In this document: positions 49,498-60,727 of the stretch, piece after piece | Numbering within the stretch: position 1 is the first letter of the stretch | Layout: every line of letters begins with the position of its first letter | Assembly: GCA_949358305.1 (NCBI GenBank) | Contig: OX442320.1 | Coordinates: 7,270,259 to 7,334,258 of the forward strand | Length of the DNA: 64,000 nucleotides | Source: Strigamia acuminata | Taxonomy: Eukaryota > Arthropoda > Chilopoda > Geophilomorpha > Linotaeniidae | Direction of reading: 5' to 3' | Translations under genes and position numbers: made by a program | The notes under the pieces: model-generated | Told to the model about the DNA's origin: nothing | Databases searched by the model: none | What the model saw: only the letters and a program-made list of their open reading frames with translations

Positions 49498-49846
49498 ATG
49501 GACACTGAAACATCTGGATTCAACATAGATATTGAAATCAAGGATGTCGGTTATGGCGACTACTTCGCTAAGCGCGTCTGCGCCCGAACAAAATACATGA
49601 AACGTCTTTTCGAAGATGTCGCCAAGATGCATCCGGAATTACAAGACTTCTGTAGTAGTAGTAAGTACTAAAACAGACGAATCGATAGATATTGTCCAGT
49701 ATGTCTAAATTTGAGATTGTGAAACATTAAAATTTTAATTGTTATAGGTCTTGACGACAGCGGAGATGATACCGAAAATCGTTTTGAGGAAATAGAGTTT
49801 TATGATTTTAATCGAAGTAATGGTAAACATGTAGTATTAATATTTG

Positions 49847-49884
<38 letters not shown>

Positions 49885-50373
49885 TAAAGATCAAGATGTC
49901 GAAGATTTGGATAATAGTCCTTTTTCCATTCCGAAACTTGAAAGCGAAGATTATTTGGAGAAAGAAATTAGTCGAACACCAAAAACATTTGTTTCCGGTG
50001 CGGAATTAGAAGCTGAGAGGCGTAAAGGATTAGCGGCGATTACTGTATAAACTAACAAACAAATTCGTAACATGTATGATTATAATGATTTTTCAAACCA
50101 AACAGGATGCATTCGCTGAAGTAACAGTGTCAGATGACATTGAACATCTTAATCAAATGCTGAAAAGTGGACAGGTATCAAGAATGGAACAACAAATGGT
50201 CGTTGAAGATGGTAAGTTAAAATTATTTTAATTTAAAAAATGTTTAGTTTATTGTGTTGCTTTTAATTTGGTGATTGGCCGAGTTTTACGAGTTATTTTT
50301 AAGCTAGCAACAAAATAGTACACAAATGTTATTTTCATTTACAGCGGAAGGAATGGCAACTGAATGTTGGTAA
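49498..50373 (+). CDS. Small acidic protein of unknown function (gene X)
   Basis: Five exons (49498-49660, 49748-49822, 49890-50044, 50106-50211, 50345-50373) join in phase to 528 nt, or 175 residues. I do not recognise the family. The N-terminus MDTETSGFNIDIEIKDVGYG is followed by a basic segment (KRVCARTKYMKRLFEDVAKM). Next come acidic runs (LDDSGDDTENRFEEIEFYDF; DQDVEDLDNSPFSIPKLESE) and an amphipathic C-terminal half (SGAELEAERRKGLAAI; SDDIEHLNQMLKSGQVSRME). It ends MATECW. There is no signal peptide or membrane segment. An acceptor TTTCAG at 49481-49486 sits just before the ATG, so a non-coding first exon lies upstream, probably in the block 49260-49440 that was later duplicated at 51360-51455. 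Clean splice sites and open frames make it very likely real. Confidence 0.75.
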
Positions 50374-50624
50374 ATGAACAAGTTGTGCAAGTTGCACTTT
50401 AATGTCAAACTGTATTGCTTAATGTTTTTTTCGTGTTTGTTACGTTAATTAGGATATTACAATTTAAATATATCGTAGTTATATTAATAAATTATTTCCA
50501 TTCATTACACATTATAATTCGATTGAATAAAATTATTGAATATTCTATTTGTCATTGTCTGATTGCATTCTGAAAATAAATAAATTAAATAAATTAAAAA
50601 ATTAAATTTCAATTATTTCATAGA

Positions 50625-51190
50625 TTTTTTTAATTTTATTTTTCTAAGGTGAGGCAAATATTTAATGATTTTGCGGTGATTCTCGCTATTTTATCCATGA
50701 CATTGATGGACTTTCTCGTTGGGATTCCCACGCCGAAATTAGATGTCCCCGACCGGTTTGAGGTGCGAGTTTTGTTTGATTAAATTAAATTTGAAATTTT
50801 AATTAGAAATTCTATTTTGTTTTTTTTAACAGCCGACGAGGAAAGAACGTGGGTGGTTCGTTCATCCATTTGGTAAGAACAAATGGTGGACTTCGATCGC
50901 GGCAATTATCCCCGCACTTCTTGCCACCATCCTCATCTTCATGGACCAGCAAATCACTGCTGTGATTGTTAATCGTAAAGAACATAAACCCAAAGTAAAA
51001 AAAAAATAAATTAAACATATAAAGTTTTATTTAAAATTTTTTATTTTTTATTTTCAGAAAGTGGGTGGATATCATTTGGATCTATTCATTCTGGCGTTTT
51101 TAATTTTAATAATTTCCTTCATGGGTTTGCCATGGTTCGTTGCTGGCACCGTTTTGTCAGTCACTCACGTGAACATGCACAAAAATAAAT
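50625..51190 (+). pseudogene. Partial duplicate of SLC4-2 exons 15-17
   Basis: The sequence matches 46640-47189 at high identity, introns included. Three exons are recognisable: 50649-50763 ([20 protein letters not shown]), about 50833-50996 ([19 protein letters not shown]) and 51059 onward ([20 protein letters not shown]). Differences include one lost codon (GTKNK to GKNK), E to D before RFE, and KL to KP before the donor. The third exon breaks off after THVN and runs into SLC4-2 3'-flanking sequence, reaching a stop 60 bp later. Without the first fourteen exons and the last five it cannot encode a transporter. Frames and splice sites are still largely intact, so the duplication is recent. 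Confidence 0.9.
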
Positions 51191-51455
51191 TTAAAATTAT
51201 TATTATTATTTTTTTCAATTTGTTTCATCATATTTTTGTTAAAACAAAATAGTTGAATAAAATAATTTCAAAACAAGCCGTGTGTCAGCTGTATGCGAAT
51301 TTTTTATCCAGAAAGTTGGATGGGAAAACTGATTTCAACTATTTTAATTTACGGGAATTTTTTTAAATTTTCCGTCGCTCGAATTAGGACTATATTCAAA
51401 CATCACTTCCGCTGACTGTTTTAATGTATTACCAACAGATGGCGCTCGCTCCGCA
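51178..51455 (+). repeat. Duplicated SLC4-2 3' flank plus gene X promoter block
   Basis: After the truncated exon the sequence matches 49066-49344: ACAAAAATAAATTTAAAATT, the ACAAGCCGT(C/G)TGTCAGCTGTA block, CATCACTTCCGCTGACTGTT, and CAACAGATGGCGCTCGCTC, where similarity ends. It thus carries a second copy of the region just upstream of gene X. Confidence 0.88.
51436..51445 (+). promoter_or_regulatory. AGATGGCGC motif, duplicated copy
   Basis: CAGATGGCGCTCGCT is the paralogue of the site at 49327 and lies at the right edge of the duplicated block. About 75 bp downstream is a good donor (TGATCA|GTAAGTG at 51517). Confidence 0.3.
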
Positions 51456-51849
51456 TTGCCCAATCAACTTCCCGCTTCGAGCTTCAATGGCTGACTACAT
51501 CAATGAGTGTTGATCAGTAAGTGACGATAACTTTCTAATTAATCAATGCCAAACAAATATTTACCTTTAATTAAAACTAATCACAAACCAAGTCTTACAA
51601 AACACGACCAAACCGACATTGTAATTATTCCTATCACACCTATCGAGTAATAAATCAACAAAGATTTCCATAAGTTTTCAATGCCATAGAAAAATACAAC
51701 AAAAAAGAAATATAAATATCAACAAAACACAAAAGTAAAATATACAAAAAAATAAAATAAAAACACCCCATTCGTTTCTAGTGTTCAGAATACACAGAAG
51801 GACAGACAGAGAACGTAATATCCAGATTTAAAAACGCCGTGCTCTTTAT

Positions 51850-51878
51850 TTTTGGCACAGGATAATACTGTGCCAAAA
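51850..51878. other. Perfect 11-bp stem hairpin
   Basis: TTTTGGCACAG, a 7-nt loop GATAATA, then CTGTGCCAAAA. It lies in the region between the duplicated block and the first visible milton exon (51456-52384), in which I see no confident gene. Confidence 0.5.
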
Positions 51879-52384
51879 GTTTTGGTGAACAAACTTGAAA
51901 TTAGATGAGAAAAGACCAGAATGAATGAATTTTTGTCGGGAAAATGGAATTCCTGAAGCACTTGCAGTTCGTAAATGTGTAGGTGGCATCGCAGCACACT
52001 TTTGCTTTCCGCAGTCTGGTGACTCATTACATAATTTATCTTTTGTATTTTATTATATTATTATTTCATTATTTTATTATTTATAACTGTTTGTTTAATT
52101 GGGATCAAATTCTGATTTCCTGGTTGAAAGAACTTACTAGTAGTTTTGGTGTTAGATTAAGATGAATTAAACTTTCTAGTCTAGTTCGTTTCTAAGTAGA
52201 ATAAAGGACACGAGGAATTTTTTTTTTTCGTGTTTTCTTTTCTTTTTATTTGTTTGGTTGTGTGTTAACACTGAACTGGTTTGTGCTAGATTTTGTTGTT
52301 TTATTTTTTATTTTTTTTATTTTTTTTTTGTGTTTTGAAATTATTAATTATTGTGATTTATTTATTAATTTAATTTTTTAACAG

Positions 52385-55300
52385 TTCTTCTTGTCCTTTT
52401 CTTCACCACGGGTATCCAAGGCTGTATTGTCCATCATCAGCTTCCTAACGTTCAAACTGGATTCATATGACACTCCGAGGAACCATCAAGTGAAAGATTC
52501 GAATAAATATGCGAAAATTATTAAACGAAGGAAAAATGACTTGATCCTGTCGGATGCCAGCACTTTGACAGGTAATAATTTTTCGCAATAGATGGCAGTG
52601 AAATAGAAAATGAGTTTTAAAATCTGCCGCCGTATTGTTTGCGGAATCTGACACCAGAGCGTGCGAAACAAATAGCGCTTTTGCTAAGATACGGAAAAAT
52701 GCGAGGAAAAATATGATATTTCATGAACAAACAAAAAAATAATGGTTTTAACAAAATTTAGAGGTTAATTTCATTAATTCCATTAAACACAAACATTTTT
52801 TGCGGTTATTAACATTAATATTTTCATTTTTTCTATCTTGCAGAAATTTGTAATTACAAAGATTTACCTGAAGTTGAGATTATTAGCCTAATCGAGGAAC
52901 ATATTCCACGCTACAAGCTACGTGCAGACACATTAACTACCTTTTCAGGTAAGAAACGTGCAATTTGGAACTCAACTGACTTGTGAATGCTCGCGTGATC
53001 ACCATTAAAATGAAAAACATATAGTTTTATTTGGGAATTCAAATGTTTCGCTCTCCCACAAGGAAATGCCATATTGATAAACAACGCAAAAAATTTTTAA
53101 AAAAAAAAAAATTTAAAAAAAAGAGCGAGAAAACTTGTTTTTTGAGGATGAAAGGGTTAAAGAGTTGCATTTTATCCCTTAAGGGGCAAAGAAATTTTTC
53201 TTTTCTCACGAAAGGTTAAGAGAAACAAATAAAGAACGAAACAGGTAAACCGAGACCGAGTTTAGACGCTTTTTGAAAGGCGAAACCAAAAGTTTGGCGA
53301 GCGACATATCCGCTTAAATGGAGACTATTTTTGAGCAGTACTCCGGTAAACATTTTGCATTTACTCATTTTCCACTCAAACACTTCCGTAATTACTTTTC
53401 GCACGCTACAAAATTCGACCTTTACATCTAACGAAGCGTATTTCTTTATTTGCTTCACTCGAGAAAAGTTGTGCCGGTGAAAAAAGGTTGAAAAAAGGTG
53501 CAAATGTTGAATAACCTGCATCGCAATCGCAGACTCCATATTGATTTTGGGAGTCGGTTGCTATGACGACCGCTCCTCAAACTGGGTTTGGGGCCGATCG
53601 ATATATCCAACATGGGATTTTTCAGCCACACGCCATGCCGTCATGTCGGCCTGGCGGCCTCGTACGCACCACTGGTGTTGTTGGGCTCATTTTACTGAAA
53701 TTTGTTGCAATTTTCTAATCGCCTAATGTAATCTTTACGCGTTCATTCTCGAATCTGTGACCCGTTTTCATTGCCATCTTCCGCCGTCGATTTGCGTTGG
53801 ATCTTTTTAAAAAACAATTCCTTAGATTTTTACTCGTGCGTTTGTGTCGGTGCGCGATTGCATCATTTTTGCGAGATTTTCCGCCTTTTAGAGAAGATTT
53901 TTCAGAGAGGATTTAGTTTTTTGGTGTGGTGGAATTAAGATGGAGATTTTTGAAGCTGATTTAGATCCGCCGATATCGCCACACACGATTAATGTGTTGG
54001 ATCCAACTCGCGAAGTTGGTGCAGGTAAAATGAAATAAGAAATTGAAAATAGTCGAGAATAATAATAATTGTGTGTAATAAATAGCGCTTTTTTCGTTTG
54101 TTTATTAAAAATGTGTTTGTTTAATTATTGGAAGGAAGTTTTGTTTGGAGATTAATTACTTCGAAGTGGTTTAAATGTGAGGTTTGGCGTGGTTGGATCG
54201 GGAGATGAAATGCGTTGAATTATTAACTGGTGAATAACGATTTTGATTTAATTGCCAGCTGCAACAATTTGAGTGTTATCTTCAAGTTGAATGAGGAGGA
54301 AAATAAGATTTTAATGTTTTTTGTTTTTGTTTTTCGTGGCTACAGGTTATGAAAATCAAAACTGGTTTATTCCATCACCAGCACTCCAACTCGACTCCGA
54401 TGTTGATCTGAGTCCGGAACAAGCGGAAGAGACGTTTAAGTATTTCGGTAAGAATTTTTTTTTTTAAATTGACAATAAATATTGTTATCGTTAATTTCAT
54501 TTAAATCAAAGACGTGACAGATGCGATTAGTTTTATCAGTACTTATGTTATATCACGGTGTTTTTTATTTATTTATTTATTTGTTTGTTTTATTTGTTTT
54601 TGCATCGTGTTTGAATTTATTAAAAATGATGTTGGATTTGTGCGGTGAGTTTTGGGAATGTTTGTATATTTTTTTTATTATTTGTGAAATCAAAACGTAA
54701 ACAATTAGACAGATGTTGTTATTTAATAAATTGATAAAGGTGTGTGAGTTGCGAGGCACGGGTGGATAATGGTGGCTTGTTGTATTTATTTTGTAGATGT
54801 TGTTTGGGTTTGTTGTTTACTAAATTGTGGTTTTGTTTTAGCGTTATGTTCGCATCGTGTCAGCCAGATGACGAAAACGTATAATGACATTGAAGCTGTT
54901 ACACGTCTTCTCGAAGAGGTAAGAAATTTTTTTTTTTATTTTTGTTTATAAATTTTTTTTTTAATGTTTATTTTTTTTTTAAAATTAAATTTATAGAAAG
55001 AAAAGGATTTGGAGTTGGCAGCACGGATTGGTCAGTCATTGCTCGCGAGGAACAGAGATTTTGAACAGAAGAATGAACAAATGGAGCAAGAGATGGCATT
55101 ACTCAGTGATCAGGTGTGATTTTTAATTTGTTTAATTAATTTATTATTTTAATTTTATTTATTTATTTATTTTTAGGTGACTCAATACAGACACGAGTTG
55201 GCCATGAAGACTGAACTTCTGCAAATATACGCGCACGATCTGGACTATTCGGAGTCCGATTCCAATCCAACTTCACCGACGTAATTTCTTATTTCATCTT

Positions 55301-58300
55301 TAATTTAATTTAATTTAAAAAGTAAATATATTAGTTGTCGCGACCGAATATCTCTGCACGTAAGCTGGGAAGTTCTGCAAAAGAAAATTCGAAAATTGGA
55401 AGGTGAAAACGAGCAGCTGAAATCAGAAGCGAACATTTTAGACGACGAAACCACCACTTTTGAAGAAAAAGAGCAGCAATTGGTCAAAGATGTTGTACGG
55501 CAGCTGAGTAAGACTCGAAAAACCCGCGCACTATGAGGATTTACGGTAAATAACTCGTTTCTTTTCCAACAGCCGAAGCGAACATGCAAGTGGATCAACT
55601 GTCCGAGGAACTGTCGAGGAAAATCGACGACAATTTACGCCAGCAGGAAGAAATCACGTTGTTATTGGCGCAAATGGTGGACTTCCAGCAGAAAAACAAA
55701 AGAGTATTTAATCCCGGTTAATATTCGTCCGCTGATTTGGTTTTAACCGGATTTAATTGCAGATTATGGTGGAAAACGAAGACTTGCAGCAGCACTTGCA
55801 CGCAGCTAAAGAATGCCAACAAGAACTCACGACCGAGTTGTCCGACCTGAAAGAAAAATACAGAGAAGTGGTGGAAATGCTGCACGAGAACCAGGAACGA
55901 CTGCGAGACGCCATACGAAAATCGCTACCAAGCGCCACCAGACGCTCGTTCGCGCACTACTACAACAGCGACTCGCTCGCATCGGAACTGGAAAGTTCCC
56001 TCAGTTCCGACAACGAAATCTCGCAGCAAATCAAGAGCGACAAACAGTTGAGTTCAATTGAATTGAATTTAATTTAAATTAATTTTCCATTTGTTTTTTC
56101 CAGACTCGAAAATCTCAAAATCTTCGAAACCGTTCGATACGCGAGGCAGAGGCGGAACACGTCGGCCACATCGTTCACGTCCCCCGCGCAATTGTCCCAC
56201 CTTTACACATCAACCAGTGCCGTCCAAGGGACCACGACGTGTTCACTCACGAGTTGCTACTCCGCTAGAGGGATCGCTTCGTCCACGATGGGAGGGGGCG
56301 ATGGAACTTTTCCGCCATTGCCTCCTCTTTTGGACGCACCTTATTCAGTGGTCAGTGGACCCTCCAGCGTGGACAGTCTGTTGAATTCCGATTCGGAAGG
56401 GTCCGTCATGACTGACAGCAATTACAACGCCGATGACGACAGCATGTGCTCGTGAGTGGACGGTTGATTATGAAATACAATTTGAATTGTAATTGATTTT
56501 GTTGGAAGGTCCGTGACGAGTTTGGGTCGGCCCGGGATCCCCGGTTCGAAGGATCTGGAGTCGGCGTTGCGGCGACTGAGTTTGCGACGTCAGAGCGAAC
56601 ACGAATATCAACTGTCGGCTCAGCGGAGCGGCTGTTACGATCTGGGGAGCGATGGAACGCACACGCCGGCTCAGTGTCGAACGCCCGATTCCATTATGTC
56701 GACGGGGTCGTTGGGGCTCGGTCCATTCAATTACAGACCCTATCACATGCCGGAGAAGTTACAGATCATTAAACCGATGGAAGGTAGAAGATTTAAAGTG
56801 AATTTAATTTAATTTAATTTAATTAATTTAATTTTAAGGTTCGCTTACGTTGCACCACTGGCAGCAGTTGGCCACTCCTCACCTGGGTGGAATTTTTGAG
56901 GAGAGACCGGGCGTCCAGGTTAAAGGTGAACGCAAGTTAGAAGAGTTTGATGATAATTTTACGCTTACAGATTACGAGGAAGACGACGGTATTGGTTTTT
57001 AAGCGGTGAAAGTCGATTGTTTTCTGACGATACGTTTGTTTTTGGTGTTTGGTTTCTAGATTACATTCATCCGGGGAAGAAATTCGAGTCTACGGGAACG
57101 AGTTACACTTATACGATGTCGACGGTTTTGCACCCCGACGCGAACACGCAAGTCACGCCGAGGTAATTTGATTAGGTTTGGAATGAGGTGGATTTTTGAT
57201 TTGGTTTTGTTGACAGTTTGCCGCCAACTCAAATGTCCGTGATTGCAAAACAGCCGCCGCCCATGTTGAACAGCCCGCAAGGCCGCGAACGTGGAACGTC
57301 GACGTTCAGCACAACGATTGGTTTAGCTAAGTTGTTGAACGAAAGGGGCATCAGTGCTGGGGTACCTCGAGTTTGCTCAAGACCGCCTAGTCCGACACAT
57401 CCGTATTCACCCACAGCGACACCGTGCAATTCGCCAGACTGTACACCGCCATCTTCACCGCCACCATCTCCGATTCCGTTCAGTCCGTTACGATTACCTA
57501 GTCAGTTGTTGACGAGTGGTGCTTTGAGTGATGGTTTTAAGTAATTTTTTTTTTTTATAAAATAGGTTTAATGGCTTTAAGTAGCGGGGTTTCTCGCGGT
57601 GCCGATCTGTTGAAAAGGACATTTAAAACGAATTCACCCACTGGTAAATCGAGACATCTTGACCGCAAAAGGACAGGTATAATTGGAATTTTGATATTTT
57701 TTTAAATTTTTGTAAAAATTTTGATTTTTTAGGTCAGAAATCTTAAATTTTTCTAAAAATTCGTAGTTTTTTAATATATTTTTTTAATATTTCTAAAAAT
57801 TTGTGATTTTTTTAATATATTTTTTAATTTTTTTAAAAATATGTGATTTTTCATATATTTTTATAATTTTTCTAAAAATTTGTGATTTTTTCATATATTT
57901 TTATAATTTTTCTAAAAATATGTGATTTTTTTCGTATATTTTTATTAATTTTTCTAAAAATTTATGATTTCTTCATACATTTTTTTAATTTTTCTAAAAA
58001 TTTATGATTTTTTAATACATTTTCTTAATTTTTATAAAAATTTGTGATTTTTTCATAAATTTTTCTTAATTTTTCTAAAAGTTTGTGATTTTGTAGGTCA
58101 GAAATCATCGAAATCAGGCGATAACCACCAACTAAGCGGTATAAATTTAATGTCGAAGCTGAACGAAATAGGAATACAAAACATAATGCCAGCGACGAAT
58201 TCAAGAGCTCATAATTTACCTCTCACAACCACGAATCCACTAGTCAGTAGAACAAGTCCAATGACACAACTTACATCAATTAGGCAATACGTGAATCTCC

Positions 58301-58401
58301 AATTACCTTCGTGCCAAACAACACCTTCATCCTCATTATTTGCGCCCGAAATGGGAACGATAGGCACTTTGCCGTCTTTACGAAAGGGCGGGTTTTTGTA
58401 A
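52385..58401 (+). CDS. milt: Milton/TRAK kinesin adaptor for mitochondrial transport
   Basis: Milton links the mitochondrial GTPase Miro to kinesin-1. Exons are 52385-52571, 52844-52948, 54346-54448, 54842-54918, 54997-55113, 55177-55280, 55335-55507, 55573-55703, 55763-56046, 56104-56451, 56509-56783, 56839-56988, 57060-57162, 57217-57533, 57566-57676 and 58097-58401. The HAP1_N region is clear: CNYKDLPEVEIISLIEEHIP, VSQMTKTYNDIEAVTRLLEE and KDLELAARIGQSLLARN. Long coiled coils follow (EEKEQQLVKDVVRQL; QEEITLLLAQMVDFQQKNKR). The TRAK central region has DLESALRRLSLRR, PEKLQIIKPMEGSLTLHHW and QQLATPHLGGI. The C-terminal motif LGLAKLLNERGIS-type (IGLAKLLNERGISAGV) is present. It ends KGGFL at 58399-58401. 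Exon 52385 is open at its 5' side with no in-frame ATG, so a further upstream exon must supply the start of the long form. Confidence 0.94.
53940..54024 (+). CDS. milt: Alternative first coding exon of milton (short N-terminus)
   Basis: ATG 53940 encodes MEIFEADLDPPISPHTINVL and ends DPTREVGAG in phase 1 at GCAG|gtaaaa. This is the same phase as the upstream exon 52844-52948, so both can join exon 54346 (YENQDWFIP). No acceptor precedes it in a suitable place and the upstream 200 bp is GC-richer with GCCATCTTCCGCC (53772-53784), so a separate promoter is likely. This form would lack the conserved LPEVEIISLIEE helix. Confidence 0.7.
57690..58092 (+). repeat. Tandem repeat filling a milton intron and copying its splice acceptor
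   Basis: About ten copies of a 37-40 bp unit (TTTTTCTAAAAATTTGTGAT plus TTTTTAATATAT) fill intron 57677-58096. The sequence TTTTTTAGGTCAGAAATC at 57727-57744 duplicates the true 3' splice site TTGTAGGTCAGAAATC at 58091-58106. Confidence 0.75.
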
Positions 58402-59041
58402 CGTGCCTTTCTTTTATTTTGCTTTTTACTTCCGGATTTGGAAGTGTGCGCGGACGAAAGACGGAATGAATGCCTTACGAGTTACGAGTTACTGTGATAA
58501 AAATCCGCGAAGTAAAAACCAAAGTAGAATTTTGCTGCTTTTATATCTCATTTGGGTTTCTAGATGTATGTTTTTATTTTAATTGTTCACTGCCATTTTA
58601 GTGGTTGATTTTTGTTTCGTTTAGATGAGGACGGACTTGCAGTTTGATATTATTTTTGTTGTTTTTATTCGAGATATTGTAATTACAGGGTTGTACTTGT
58701 ACATAATAGAAAGAATTTTGAATGTGTAATAACGGGTGGTGAAAACTATGGTTTTCCAGTTCCTTTTTTTGTGTTTTTATTTGTTTTTCGATAGAGAAAT
58801 GACGAAAGAATGACGTAAAATCGTGTTTTTGTAGAGAAATTTGAATTTACAAAATTTTCACTGGGTAGTATTGTTTGAATCAGCTTTCCATCAGTGCTTC
58901 CAAGTTAATTTATACATTTCCTAGGAGTATCGCGGCAGTGTTTAGCATAATATTCAGGAGAAACGAATTAATAACCCAGGTTTGTGTTTTTAAAACCAGT
59001 GACTAGTCCTCGTATTTTTGTTTTTATTTTTTTTATAAAAG

Positions 59042-59047
59042 AATAAA
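59042..59047 (+). terminator. milt: Probable polyadenylation signal of milton
   Basis: GAATAAAAAAGAAATAC lies about 640 bp after the stop codon in AT-rich sequence. An earlier site is also possible. Confidence 0.35.
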
Positions 59048-59210
59048 AAAGAAATACGACTTAGTATTATTAAAAGAAATAAAATTATTTTTAAAAGACA
59101 AAAAATGGAAATGTTTTTATTTTTTTGTGATTTTCGTGTGTGAGAAAAAAGAAACGAAAATGCAGAGAGATGTTGATTTGAATGCAACCATGTTCAGCCA
59201 GCGGCGAAAT

Positions 59211-59409
59211 ATGACGTCATTTTACACCGAGTTGATTTGGTAAAATTAGATAATTCGTGACGTAAAATGCAAAAAGTTGTACTCGAGTCGGCGCAAGCGC
59301 CTTGAAAAGTGTTCAAAACGTGGGAAGATGGCGACCGACGCATCATTGTGGTGTGTGCCCGATTTTCGATTGGTTTGAGTGCGTCTTAAAAACAAGGTTT
59401 CGGCTTTTG
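59211..59409 (+). promoter_or_regulatory. Putative promoter and non-coding first exon of the BTB zinc-finger gene
   Basis: A full CRE (TATGACGTCATTTTAC at 59210-59225), a second TGACGTAA (59259-59266) and GGGAAGATGGCGACC (YY1-like) precede a good donor CTTTTG|GTAAGTG at 59409. The block is GC-richer than its surroundings. It would splice to the acceptor at 61327-61330. Between 59410 and 61330 I see only AT-rich intron, a (CA)n stretch near 60025 and a long T run (60689-60726). Confidence 0.45.
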
Positions 59410-60063
59410 GTAAGTGTTGACATTCCATTTGACACGTTAACGAATCAATCTAGCAACTAAAGGTGCAATCTGGCTCGAATCGGCTCGCGATTGAGCGCTG
59501 CAAAAATAATTATATCTCGTTAAGCCTAACCATGCTAAAAAAAATTGACCAAATTCGGCGGATTAGATGTTTATCAACCGATTGATCGTCCGGACGACCG
59601 ATTCGTCCGTCCATTTTGTGCCGAATTACGTAAACAAATGCTAAATAATCGCGCAAAAATGTTGCTGCAAAAGAGCGACATAAATTAGGCTAATTAAGCT
59701 CAAGTTGCGCTGTTTTTAAACCAAAACAAAAAATAACTAAGAAATTCCAAACCCGACAGATTTCGCTCGCATTTTTCCACATTTTTCGTGCATTTTTTCG
59801 TGTGGACTTTGAACCGCATAACGGTTAGTTTTTAAATCGGTATTGGTTTAAAAATCGTAAAAATTTCGTTTAAAAAATGGAAATAAAATCGTTTAAAAAA
59901 CACTAATCGGTTCGAATTTCGGGTAATTTTATAGCTTAAATATTTAATCTTTTAAAAAAAAAAAAATTAAAATTAAAATTAAAAAAAAAAGATGAGAAAA
60001 ATTGATATTTTGATTGAAACAACACACAAACAACACACACAACTTTTACCTGCGAACACCGCA

Positions 60064-60073
60064 ATATAAAAAG
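60064..60073 (+). promoter_or_regulatory. Possible second TATA promoter of the BTB gene
   Basis: ATATAAAAAG followed 25-35 bp later by TATCGTCGGTC fits a TATA plus initiator arrangement. No start codon or clear first exon can be assigned. Confidence 0.25.
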
Positions 60074-60690
60074 CCAGGTCAATGTATCTTTATCGTCGGT
60101 CAACTTGAAATGAAGTCACAAGTTTTTCAATGATATAACTTACTCCGCAAATAACTCGCGTGTTTATACTCGCAAAATGTTAAATTAGTCGACCTGAAAT
60201 TAAAATTAATTTGTGTTTATTGCCCAGGTTTTAGTTGCTTAGCAATCGCGAGAAATTTAAAAAAATAAAAAAAAGGTTTCGATATTTTTATATTTTTATA
60301 TTTTTTATTTTATTTAGTTGCCCACCCATCGTGCAATCAGTGTTTTTCTGGCTAAAAATCAATATGGTGGCCGTTGGCCAGACAGACACTGGGTGTTTGC
60401 TTGGGTTGTTGAATGTTTCATAAACAAGAAAAACTTACCGCTTGAATTAACTGATTAACTAGCTGCAATTATACAGACAAGACGGACATTCGGATTAAAA
60501 TAATGTTTTTCCTCAATTCCAAGTACAATAACTCTTGATTGAATGTTTGCATGCGAGTGAATCAATGAACTTAATTCATAAAAATATACAATTAAATTGT
60601 TGTTAGTAATTAAAAATACATAAAATACACGTTAAATTAATTGGCTTTAAATTTCTTAAAAATTTATTTTACTTTTTGAAAAACAATTTT

Positions 60691-60727
<37 letters not shown>

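Noticed and set aside
51785-52027. 80-codon minus-strand ORF with a Cys-containing alternative frame
   Set aside because: The Cys spacing matches no family I know, there is no signal peptide, and it overlaps a hairpin.
53216-53539. 107-codon minus-strand ORF upstream of the milton short form
   Set aside because: No recognisable product and no splice or promoter support. It may be part of a divergent transcript, but the sequence does not show it.
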